A stretch of 12,375 nt of DNA from Candidatus Poribacteria bacterium (GTDB taxonomy: Bacteria; Poribacteria; WGA-4E; WGA-3G). The position numbers and the translations under genes are program-made. Under the pieces are notes generated by a model, which was given only the letters and a program-made list of their open reading frames with translations, ran no database searches and was not told the origin of the DNA. Below, one piece after another: positions 7,199 to 12,375 of the stretch; position 1 is the first letter of the stretch; every line of letters begins with the position of its first letter. Where the stretch lies: NCBI GenBank assembly GCA_028818995.1, contig JAPPMR010000655.1, positions 1-12,375 of the forward strand. The letters are read 5' to 3'.

Positions 7199-8014
7199 AT
7201 GAGTGCAGGAACGACAATTAACATCCCTAAATTGGAACTCTCGCCGCAGGAACGCGCTGAAAACAAACCGACACCAGAGAGCATTGATGCTGCGACGCGC
7301 CTCTTACGTGAGACAGGATTAGTTGTCATTGAGAGCGTTCTTCCACGCGATTGGATTGAAGAAGTTAACATTGCGATGCAAACAGTGCTTGATAGGGAAG
7401 AGGATGACCATAACGGCATAAACCCGATGTTGAAAATGCCGTTTATGGATCCACGTATCATTGACAATTCCTTTGCAATGCCGATAATGAAAGCTGCAAT
7501 GGGAGAAAAGATTTTTGCATATTTGCCTTATGGATGCAATGCAACTACCCCTGGCAACGAGATACAATGGATTCATAGAGATTCAGGTCAACTCTTTCCC
7601 GAATTGCCGTTTGCATTGCCCGTTTCAACAATTGTTGTGAATATCCCACTCGTAGATTTTACGGTGGAAAATGGTGCAACAGAGGTTTGGCCTGGATCAC
7701 ATCTCATTATTGATGATGAGGCAGTACGCAATACGCCTTATAATGTTTGTGATGAGGATCGCGCTGCACAAATGCCTTCTTTCCAATTAGTAATGCCTGC
7801 GGGTTCTGTCGTGGTGCGTGATATGCGGTGTTGGCATCGTGCAATGCCGAACCGAACACAAATTCGCCGTCCCATGCTTGCACTCGTCTATTTCCGAAGG
7901 TTTCACCATGCCCCCGATGCACCGAATATATTCAACGCAAAGGTCCCAGAAGATATATGGACAAACATGTCTGAAGATGCTCAAGAGGTCTACCGTTTTC
8001 AAGCACACGATTAA
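7199..8014 (+). CDS. PhyH-family Fe(II)/2-oxoglutarate dioxygenase
   Basis: A 271-residue cytoplasmic oxygenase of the phytanoyl-CoA dioxygenase (PhyH) family, which uses Fe(II), O2 and 2-oxoglutarate to hydroxylate small molecules. The iron triad is visible: H126 and D128 in IQWIHRDSG, and H213 in MRCWHRAMPN. R223 or R224 in the following NRTQIRRPML is placed to bind 2-oxoglutarate. GATEVWPGSH (159-168) is the typical strand-turn preceding the second half of the jelly roll. Length is normal for the family, and the iron and co-substrate residues all seem present. The start has GAAAGGTAGG about 8 bases upstream. It sits 26 bases after the MNT-HEPN gene and 28 before the propeller gene. The family is very broad in substrate, so the name does not mean phytanic acid metabolism. 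A carbohydrate-linked or secondary-metabolite substrate is possible given the next gene. Confidence 0.9.
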   Translation: MSAGTTINIPKLELSPQERAENKPTPESIDAATRLLRETGLVVIESVLPRDWIEEVNIAMQTVLDREEDDHNGINPMLKMPFMDPRIIDNSFAMPIMKAAMGEKIFAYLPYGCNATTPGNEIQWIHRDSGQLFPELPFALPVSTIVVNIPLVDFTVENGATEVWPGSHLIIDDEAVRNTPYNVCDEDRAAQMPSFQLVMPAGSVVVRDMRCWHRAMPNRTQIRRPMLALVYFRRFHHAPDAPNIFNAKVPEDIWTNMSEDAQEVYRFQAHD

Positions 8015-8033
8015 GAATTCATTGTATTATAAA

Positions 8034-8037
8034 GAGG
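8034..8037 (+). promoter_or_regulatory. Ribosome-binding site that sets the propeller-gene start
   Basis: GAGG in AAAGAGGAA lies 5 bases before the ATG at 8043. The open frame extends upstream to 7818, but that part overlaps the dioxygenase gene and is not conserved-looking. Confidence 0.65.
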
Positions 8038-8042
8038 AATTT

Positions 8043-8939
8043 ATGGAACGCACACTGCTTATTCATCCAGATATGCCCGATATTGATAGAGAACATGGAT
8101 TCTCTAATATTAATGGTCCGTCACTTGTTCGCGTGCCAGAGTGGGTTGAGAACCCGTTGGGTAAATACTATCTCTATTTTGCACACCATCGCGGTGCCTA
8201 TATCCGCTTAGCGTATGCTGATGAGATTGAGGGCCCTTATACTGTTTACCGTCATGGCACACTGCATCGTGATAACACAGTCTTTAAGGGGTGTGACCAC
8301 ATCGCTTCGCCAGATGTCCATATAGATGAAGATAACAAACGTTTCATTATGTATTTTCACGGTAATTATCGTGGTGGACAAGCAACTTGTTGGGCAACCT
8401 CCTCCGACGGCATCTATTATACAGCGTCCGAAACGTTAGAAAAACAGCAGGGACCCTATTTTCGTGTCTTTTGGTGGAAAGGTCTTCCTTATGCAACGAA
8501 TCACAATATATTGAACCGTGGTAAAACTGCTGAATGGACAACTGTGTTTGAAAGGCGTGACGCTCCGCTCTTTCCAGGGGAACCGGGTAAAGGTAGAGAT
8601 GGCACGCCGCGCCACACTGCGAACCACCTTGTGGGCGATACACTGACTGTTTATTATTCACTTTATGGTGGGACACCAGAACGGATTTTAAAAAGCACTG
8701 TGGAACTCACGGAAGACTGGAACGATTGGCAGGCATCGCCGCCGATAGAGGTTATTGCGCCAAAATACGATTTTGAGGGTGTGGATATACCGATTGTGCC
8801 TTCAACGAATGGACTTGATCGGGAACGGGTGCATCAACTCCGCGATCCAGAAATATTTTGTGAGGATGGAGAAACGTGGCTACTCTATTCTGTGGCGGGT
8901 GAACAGGGAATTGCGATTATGAAACTTCCCTCTGAATAG
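8043..8939 (+). CDS. GH43-like five-bladed beta-propeller protein
   Basis: A 298-residue soluble protein without signal peptide, resembling the five-bladed propellers of glycoside hydrolase clan GH43/GH32/GH68. Five repeated blade-like units can be read: GPSLVRV...YYLYFAHH (25-49), SPDVHID...FIMYFHG (89-107), SSDGIYY through GLPYATNH (120-154), NHLVGDTLTVYYSLYG (194-209) and RDPEIF...WLLYSVAG (267-286). Acidic candidates for an active centre are D91 in SPDVH and D268/E270 in RDPEIF, but I cannot assign the base, acid and pKa-modulating residues with certainty. It could be an intracellular glycosidase or phosphorylase, or a non-catalytic sugar binder. It follows the dioxygenase gene by 28 bases and ends the apparent operon; the next gene is convergent 37 bases away. 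I am confident of the fold class, less so of enzymatic activity. Confidence 0.72.
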   Translation: MERTLLIHPDMPDIDREHGFSNINGPSLVRVPEWVENPLGKYYLYFAHHRGAYIRLAYADEIEGPYTVYRHGTLHRDNTVFKGCDHIASPDVHIDEDNKRFIMYFHGNYRGGQATCWATSSDGIYYTASETLEKQQGPYFRVFWWKGLPYATNHNILNRGKTAEWTTVFERRDAPLFPGEPGKGRDGTPRHTANHLVGDTLTVYYSLYGGTPERILKSTVELTEDWNDWQASPPIEVIAPKYDFEGVDIPIVPSTNGLDRERVHQLRDPEIFCEDGETWLLYSVAGEQGIAIMKLPSE

Positions 8940-8976
8940 TTGTAGGGTAGGATGCTTTTTTATTGAGAGGTTTCAA

Positions 8977-9546
8977 TTATATTTCAACAAATCTATAAAT
9001 CTGCTGCAAAGAGAGTTCGGCTTCTACTGATATAAGCCCGAGTATATCCTCAAGTGAAGTGAATTCACTGGATACCCGATTTTTGTCCTGACGGTGATAG
9101 CGTTCAACCTGAACTTGATCTTGTGAAATAAGTATATATTCTTGCAATGACTCCAATTGCTGATAACGCCTGAATTTCTCACCTTTGTCATATACCTCGG
9201 TTGACTGGGAAAGCACCTCTATTACAACAATCGGATTGATAAGTGTGTCAAATTCATTATCTTCAAAGCGAGGTTTATCACAGACAACAGCAATATCTGG
9301 ATAGAAGTAAGAGTCTCCCGCACTAATTCCGACACGCATAGCGCTGGCAAAAATTCTACATCCTTGATCAGCCAATTGGTTATATAGACCGTTTACAGTA
9401 TTCATCGTGATAAGATTATGTTCATGACTTGCACCGGACATTGCGACAATCTCTCCGCTCAGATATTCGCTTTTGAGAGTTGCCTTTCGTTCGGCAGTAA
9501 TGTACTCTTGGGGAGTTAAATAGGTTTGCGCTGCAACTGATGACAT
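8977..9546 (-). CDS. Uma2-family (DUF820) restriction-endonuclease-like protein
   Basis: A 189-residue protein of the Uma2/DUF820 family, a PD-(D/E)XK nuclease-fold group most abundant in cyanobacteria, of unproven function. The N-terminal LTPQEYITAERKATLKSEYLSGEI and the GASHEHNLI segment (38-46) are typical. The putative metal-binding core is D84 in YFYPDIAVV, E110 in VVIEVLSQST, and K124 in YDKGEKF, spaced as in PD-...-ExL-...-K. These residues are all present, so nuclease chemistry is possible. The C-terminal RRYQQLESLQEYILISQD also matches the family. The start ATG has AGGAAA upstream with 5 bases between. The gene stands alone on the - strand, 272 bases from the cysteine desulfurase upstream and convergent with the propeller gene. 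It has no methylase partner, so it is not an obvious restriction system. Confidence 0.88.
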   Translation of the reverse strand: MSSVAAQTYLTPQEYITAERKATLKSEYLSGEIVAMSGASHEHNLITMNTVNGLYNQLADQGCRIFASAMRVGISAGDSYFYPDIAVVCDKPRFEDNEFDTLINPIVVIEVLSQSTEVYDKGEKFRRYQQLESLQEYILISQDQVQVERYHRQDKNRVSSEFTSLEDILGLISVEAELSLQQIYRFVEI

Positions 9547-9573
9547 GCGTGTTTCCTATGTTCTATAGTAAAT

Positions 9574-9593
9574 TATGTAAATAAGTTTACATA
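9574..9593. repeat. Perfect 8-base inverted repeat upstream of the Uma2 gene
   Basis: TATGTAAA (9574-9581) and TTTACATA (9586-9593) are exact reverse complements separated by TAAG. The site is 28 bases upstream of the Uma2 start, where an operator or an AT-rich promoter could lie. No convincing -35/-10 pair was found for that gene. Confidence 0.6.
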
Positions 9594-9598
9594 TATTC

Positions 9599-9663
9599 TG
9601 TAGGAGCGATCTCCGAATCGCGACGAAACCACTAATAGTCGGGAATCGGAGTTCCCTCCTACA
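9599..9663. repeat. Imperfect 26-base-arm stem-loop, probable dispersed repeat
   Basis: The left arm (9599-9624, starting TGTAGGAG, ending CGCGAC) and right arm (9638-9663, starting GTCGGG, ending CTCCTACA) pair at 22 of 26 positions around a 13-base loop. It is non-coding. The size and symmetry fit a REP- or MITE-like element. I recall similar TGTAGGAG-type repeats in poribacterial genomes, but only one copy lies here, so dispersal is an inference. Confidence 0.65.
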
Positions 9664-9692
9664 ACTCATAAGTAAAGTTAATTGTAGAATCC

Positions 9693-9727
9693 ACTATATA
9701 TAGTCTTGACTTCTCGATATATAGTCT
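9693..9727. repeat. AT-rich direct repeat, 21-base period, with palindrome
   Basis: ATATATAGTCT occurs at 9696-9706 and again at 9717-9727, exactly 21 bases apart. The first copy is part of a perfect 12-base palindrome, ACTATATATAGT (9693-9704). The spacing of two helical turns would suit a pair of protein sites, but no function is shown. The rest of the gap 9664-9794 holds nothing else I recognise. Confidence 0.45.
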
Positions 9728-9794
9728 GTTAGTTCTGCTTGTAGTATCCGATCTGGTAATCTGTTGATTAAAAGAATAACACATTTTCAGAGGG

Positions 9795-9822
9795 ATAGCA
9801 ATATAGTATTACGTCTTGCTAT
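9795..9822 (-). repeat. Hairpin spanning the stop codon of the cysteine desulfurase gene
   Basis: ATAGCAA (9795-9801) and TTGCTAT (9816-9822) are perfect reverse complements around a 14-base loop. The stem contains the TAG stop (9819-9821). In the transcript it would fold right at the end of the gene. No U-tract follows, so it is not a standard intrinsic terminator; it may end or protect the mRNA, or be chance. Confidence 0.35.
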
Positions 9823-10973
9823 TCGGGTGCTAAGGCACGTAGACGATTAACCGTTTTGATGACCTCCTCTGCTACCATGTCAACCTCTTCCGCTGTGTTA
9901 TAACGCCCTAAACCGAAACGGACAGTAGTCAGTGCTAAATCATTTGGAATTCCCATTGCAACTAAAACATGCGATGGTGTAACAGATTCGGAATCACACG
10001 CTGAACCAGTTGATACAGCAACGCTCTTGAGTCCCATCAGGAGCGCATGACTTTGTGCACCCGCGAAACAGAGATTCAAGTTCCCCAGCAAACGTTTTTC
10101 CGGATGACCGTTGAGATGGATATCCGGTAATTGCGATGCTAATTTCTGGTGCAGTGCATCACGCAAAGGACCAACTACTTTTTCCTCCGTTTTCATTTCC
10201 ATCGCATTCTGACACGCTTCACATGCTGCACCTAAACCGACAATGCCTGCGACATTCAGTGTCCCTGGTCGAATACCTGCCTCCTGACCGCCACCGTAAA
10301 AAAGAGATTTCAGTTGTTTTCCATTCCGAACATAAAGTGCTCCAACCCCTTTTGGACCATAAATCTTATGTGCAGTAATTGATGCCATATCAAGTCCTAA
10401 AACGTCCATGTTTGATTCAAGTTTGCCAATACCTTGCACCGCATCTGAATGAAACAGCACACCGTGCTTTGAAGCAATGTTAGCTATTTCACGAATCGGA
10501 TTGATAGTGCCTACTTCATTATTGGCGTACATGAAACTCATAAGAATGGTTTTCGGTGTGATGGCAGCTTCTACGTCGTCAGGACTCACCATTCCATATT
10601 TGTCTACAGGCAGATATGTGGTTTCAAACCCCTCTGCGTCTAAAGCGTGACATGTATCAAGGACAGCGTGATGTTCGGCAGTGCTTGTGATGATGTGGTT
10701 TCCCTTATCTTTATAGGCATAGGCAGCACCTTTGATGGCGAGGTTGTCCGATTCTGTTGCCCCACTTGTGAAGATTATCTCTTCTGGTAGGCTACCGAGT
10801 AGATTTGCAACTTGATGTCGCGCTTTGTCCACTGCATCTTTGGCAGTGATGCCGAATGGATGTGTGCTGGCGGCATTGCCAAAATGTGTCGTTAGATACG
10901 GTAGCATCGCATCTAACACTTCAGAGGCAATCGGTGTTGTTGCATGGTTATCCATGTAGATGATGTTATTCAT
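9819..10973 (-). CDS. Group I cysteine desulfurase (NifS/IscS family)
   Basis: A 384-residue PLP enzyme that removes sulfur from cysteine to give alanine and an enzyme persulfide, feeding Fe-S cluster or thio-cofactor assembly in the cytoplasm. Seen: MDNHATTP near the N-terminus; GATESDNLAI (71-80); H101 of TAEHHAV that stacks on PLP; N152; D177 and Q180 in HSDAVQ; the Schiff-base lysine K203 in ITAHKIYGPKG; GGGQEAGIRPGT (227-238); and the mobile catalytic loop with C326 in STGSACDSES. The longer loop and lack of SufS signatures place it in group I. Length is normal. An AAGGA site lies 7 bases before the start. No IscU, IscR, IscA or NifU gene adjoins, so it may also serve tRNA thiolation; a specific symbol is not justified. 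An aspartate follows the catalytic cysteine where threonine or alanine is commoner. Confidence 0.94.
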   Translation of the reverse strand: MNNIIYMDNHATTPIASEVLDAMLPYLTTHFGNAASTHPFGITAKDAVDKARHQVANLLGSLPEEIIFTSGATESDNLAIKGAAYAYKDKGNHIITSTAEHHAVLDTCHALDAEGFETTYLPVDKYGMVSPDDVEAAITPKTILMSFMYANNEVGTINPIREIANIASKHGVLFHSDAVQGIGKLESNMDVLGLDMASITAHKIYGPKGVGALYVRNGKQLKSLFYGGGQEAGIRPGTLNVAGIVGLGAACEACQNAMEMKTEEKVVGPLRDALHQKLASQLPDIHLNGHPEKRLLGNLNLCFAGAQSHALLMGLKSVAVSTGSACDSESVTPSHVLVAMGIPNDLALTTVRFGLGRYNTAEEVDMVAEEVIKTVNRLRALAPE

Positions 10974-11025
10974 GGGATAGTCCTTCTTTCAAGAGTGCTT
11001 ACAGAGCGCGCCTAAACGTGGTTGT

Positions 11026-11049
11026 CTACTCATTCTATACCTTGAGTAG
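11026..11049. repeat. Inverted repeat upstream of the cysteine desulfurase gene
   Basis: CTACTCA (11026-11032) and TGAGTAG (11043-11049) are perfect 7-base reverse complements with a 10-base centre. On the - strand the centre contains TATAGA, a possible -10 for the desulfurase gene, though no good -35 pairs with it. It might be an operator or an RNA hairpin. Confidence 0.45.
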
Positions 11050-11071
11050 CACCGCAGTGGAGTGTGCCTAC
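11046..11071 (-). repeat. Bulged hairpin just after the oxidoreductase stop
   Basis: GTAGCAC (11046-11052) pairs with GTGCCTAC (11064-11071) with one bulged base. It begins 3 bases past the oxidoreductase stop codon and shares GTAG (11046-11049) with the neighbouring inverted repeat, so both hairpins cannot form at once. There is no U-tract after it. Confidence 0.35.
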
Positions 11072-11073
11072 TA

Positions 11074-12114
11074 CTATTTAAGCTGTTCTCTGAACATATC
11101 CATTAACCCATCTGGTGGATCAAAAGGTAATTCAATAACGGTGTTAGTCAAACCACTGTAATAGATTCCGAGGAGTAGATTGAATTCTGCAAGGGATTGC
11201 GGTAGGTTTGTTGGGTGAACCTTGTTGTCATCGTCAAGCCATTCAAACATAGCCTCAGTCAAATTGGTTTGTGAAACTGCATTTTCGCCACCGTAACCGA
11301 GACTACCACCTTCATAACCACCTTCTGGCGTGTAACGTTCCCAACTACTGAAACGCCAGTGGACAAACCCTTTTTCACCAAAAACACAGACGCGTTTGTG
11401 TTGATTATTCCCGGTTCCTTCGCTCACACGTGGCGCCATCTCCGGTCCGAAGGCTACTGAAGTTTGCACACCGTTTTCGTAGGTAACTAACCCTGTAGCG
11501 TTCGCGGGTGAAGGTTGTGCTCCATCCAAATTACCAGCACCTGCGATCTGTCCCATTACTTTCACTGGTTGGGAGTTATCAATATAGGATGAGACTAACT
11601 GCAGTACGTGCGGTGCTTGGTCTACAGGCGGGTTACGCGCGCTTGCCTCAATAAATTTGATCGCACCTATTTTGCCTTCTGCGACATCCCGTTTCAGTTC
11701 AAGGTTTTTGGGATGAAAGTTAAGTTGTGTATTAATAGCAATCTTTGTTTTGGTGCGTTTGGAAAGTTCATAGATTTGCCGCCAGTCTTCGCTCTCAACA
11801 GCGATAGGTTTTTCAATAACCACTGCTGGCACACCATGCTCAGATGCCTGATTCAGCAGCGGGTACCGGATCCGTTCATTCGTGCCACGCATTACTGGGG
11901 CAGTCACGATATGTAACAGATCGGGTTTTTCCTTGGAGAGCATTTCATCAAGGTCGGTATAGCGGGCATCTATAGCAAATTCGTCACCGAATTCGTTCAG
12001 TAAGTCTTCCTTCATATCACAGATAGCGACGAGTTTACCACCTTTGACATCATCATAAGCGCGGGCATGGGCACGTGCGCGTCCTCGACACCCTAAAATT
12101 GCACATTTATACAT
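11074..12114 (-). CDS. Gfo/Idh/MocA-family NAD(P)-dependent oxidoreductase
   Basis: A 346-residue cytoplasmic dehydrogenase-like protein. The N-terminal Rossmann domain (about 1-120) begins YKCAILGCRGRARAHARAY with the glycine-rich dinucleotide loop G8-C-R-G11, then LVAICD (28-33), where D33 suggests NAD preference, and the family EKP motif (101-103), whose lysine is usually catalytic. The C-terminal alpha/beta domain (about 125-346) carries NFHPKNLELKRDVAEGKIG and an APHVLQL segment (167-173) whose H169 is the likely general acid/base position. Family members oxidise or reduce sugars, inositols and related polyols; the substrate cannot be named from sequence. Start chosen at 12114 because AAAGGAG lies 6 bases upstream and the Rossmann strand begins at once. 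A longer frame to 12210 would start inside the -35 of the mapped promoter. The cysteine desulfurase lies 100 bases downstream on the same strand. Confidence 0.9.
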   Translation of the reverse strand: MYKCAILGCRGRARAHARAYDDVKGGKLVAICDMKEDLLNEFGDEFAIDARYTDLDEMLSKEKPDLLHIVTAPVMRGTNERIRYPLLNQASEHGVPAVVIEKPIAVESEDWRQIYELSKRTKTKIAINTQLNFHPKNLELKRDVAEGKIGAIKFIEASARNPPVDQAPHVLQLVSSYIDNSQPVKVMGQIAGAGNLDGAQPSPANATGLVTYENGVQTSVAFGPEMAPRVSEGTGNNQHKRVCVFGEKGFVHWRFSSWERYTPEGGYEGGSLGYGGENAVSQTNLTEAMFEWLDDDNKVHPTNLPQSLAEFNLLLGIYYSGLTNTVIELPFDPPDGLMDMFREQLK

Positions 12115-12120
12115 CTTATT

Positions 12121-12127
12121 CTCCTTT
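12121..12127 (-). promoter_or_regulatory. Strong ribosome-binding site of the oxidoreductase gene
   Basis: On the - strand AAAGGAG lies 6 bases before the ATG at 12114, which settles the start over the longer frame beginning at 12210. Confidence 0.75.
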
Positions 12128-12181
12128 AAGTATGATTCCAAACTCTGGTTGTAGGACAGAAGTTCCTTAACATTACTTGCT

Positions 12182-12210
12182 ATTATATGCAGAATACACA
12201 TTAAAAGCAA
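12182..12210 (-). promoter_or_regulatory. Sigma-70-type promoter of the oxidoreductase gene
   Basis: On the - strand TTGCTT (12205-12210), a 17-base spacer and a perfect TATAAT (12182-12187). Transcription is expected near 12175, giving a leader of about 60 bases. No riboswitch fold was recognised in that leader. Confidence 0.7.
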
Positions 12211-12265
12211 ATTGACATCTGGATGTGTAAAGTTTTTGGCATGAATACTCTTTTTTTCTTGGAGT

Positions 12266-12371
12266 AAATCAACGTTATGAATGCGCTTGGCGGAATGCGC
12301 GTGGTAGAATGCGCCAAATCAACGGTATGAATCATGGCGAATGCCATACGCGCATTCGTCTTTAGGCATTC
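12266..12371. repeat. Right-edge repeat cluster built on GAATGCGC
   Basis: GAATGCGC occurs at 12279, 12293 and 12307, a strict 14-base period, with an exact inverted copy at 12350-12357 and a further partial inverted GCATTC at 12366-12371. A longer unit, AAATCAACG(T/G)TATGAAT, occurs at 12266-12282 and 12316-12332, 50 bases apart with one mismatch. A small palindrome, ATGGC-GAAT-GCCAT, lies at 12334-12347. No coding frame is convincing. The window ends inside or just after the cluster, so its full extent is unknown. Confidence 0.7.
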
Positions 12372-12375
12372 CCCG

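Noticed and set aside
6438..8014. Classical two-gene HEPN/MNT toxin-antitoxin operon
   Set aside because: Both domains are in one chain, the RX4-6H motif is missing, and the following gene is a dioxygenase.
7818..8042. N-terminal extension of the propeller gene overlapping the dioxygenase gene
   Set aside because: It is a shadow frame inside the PhyH gene; a proper ribosome-binding site precedes the ATG at 8043.
8347..8676. Open frame antisense to the propeller gene
   Set aside because: Low-complexity-looking product without family features; it is a shadow of the sense gene.
12115..12210. N-terminal extension of the oxidoreductase
   Set aside because: It covers the promoter and the strong AAAGGAG site; the Rossmann fold starts right at the ATG at 12114.
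12266..12371. CRISPR array
   Set aside because: Only two imperfect 17-base units are present, the spacing is filled with tandem GAATGCGC copies rather than unique spacers, and no cas gene is present.

Overview
The window fits a gene-dense bacterial chromosome of moderate GC with short intergenic gaps. A TonB-dependent receptor implies an outer membrane. The mix of a PhyH-type dioxygenase, a Gfo/Idh/MocA oxidoreductase, a GH43-like propeller protein, a Uma2 nuclease and dispersed stem-loop repeats reading TGTAGGAG...CTCCTACA recalls Candidatus Poribacteria and similar uncultured lineages. That placement is an inference from remembered genome style, not from a search.

Left block, + strand (1-3750): the 3' end of glycerol kinase (glpK), then a membrane sensor histidine kinase starting 2 bases after the glpK stop, then an NtrC-type sigma-54 activator. 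The kinase and regulator form an evident two-component pair. Its signal is unknown, and the link to glycerol rests on gene order alone.

Second block, - strand (3787-6295): a TonB-dependent outer-membrane receptor followed, 34 bases downstream, by a single-domain rhodanese. A near-consensus promoter (6329-6358) drives them. It lies back to back with a second near-consensus promoter (6389-6417) for the next + strand block.

Third block, + strand (6438-8939): a single-chain fusion of a minimal nucleotidyltransferase (MNT) and a HEPN domain, a PhyH-family Fe(II)/2-oxoglutarate dioxygenase, and a five-bladed-propeller GH43-like protein. Gaps are under 30 bases, so this is probably one transcript. 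Several starts were moved downstream from the longest ORF because ribosome-binding sites or promoters decide them.

Right block, - strand (8977-12114): a Uma2-family nuclease, a group I cysteine desulfurase and a Gfo/Idh/MocA oxidoreductase. They are separated by intergenic DNA rich in inverted and direct repeats (9547-9818 and 10974-11073). The oxidoreductase has a clear promoter at 12182-12210. The right edge (12266-12371) holds a small array built on an 8-base GAATGCGC unit with 14-base and 50-base periodicities.

No RNA gene, CRISPR array, transposase or prophage gene was seen. The most unusual items are the MNT-HEPN fusion leading a metabolic operon, the PhyH/propeller pair, the consensus divergent promoters, and the repeat elements at 9599-9663 and at the right edge.
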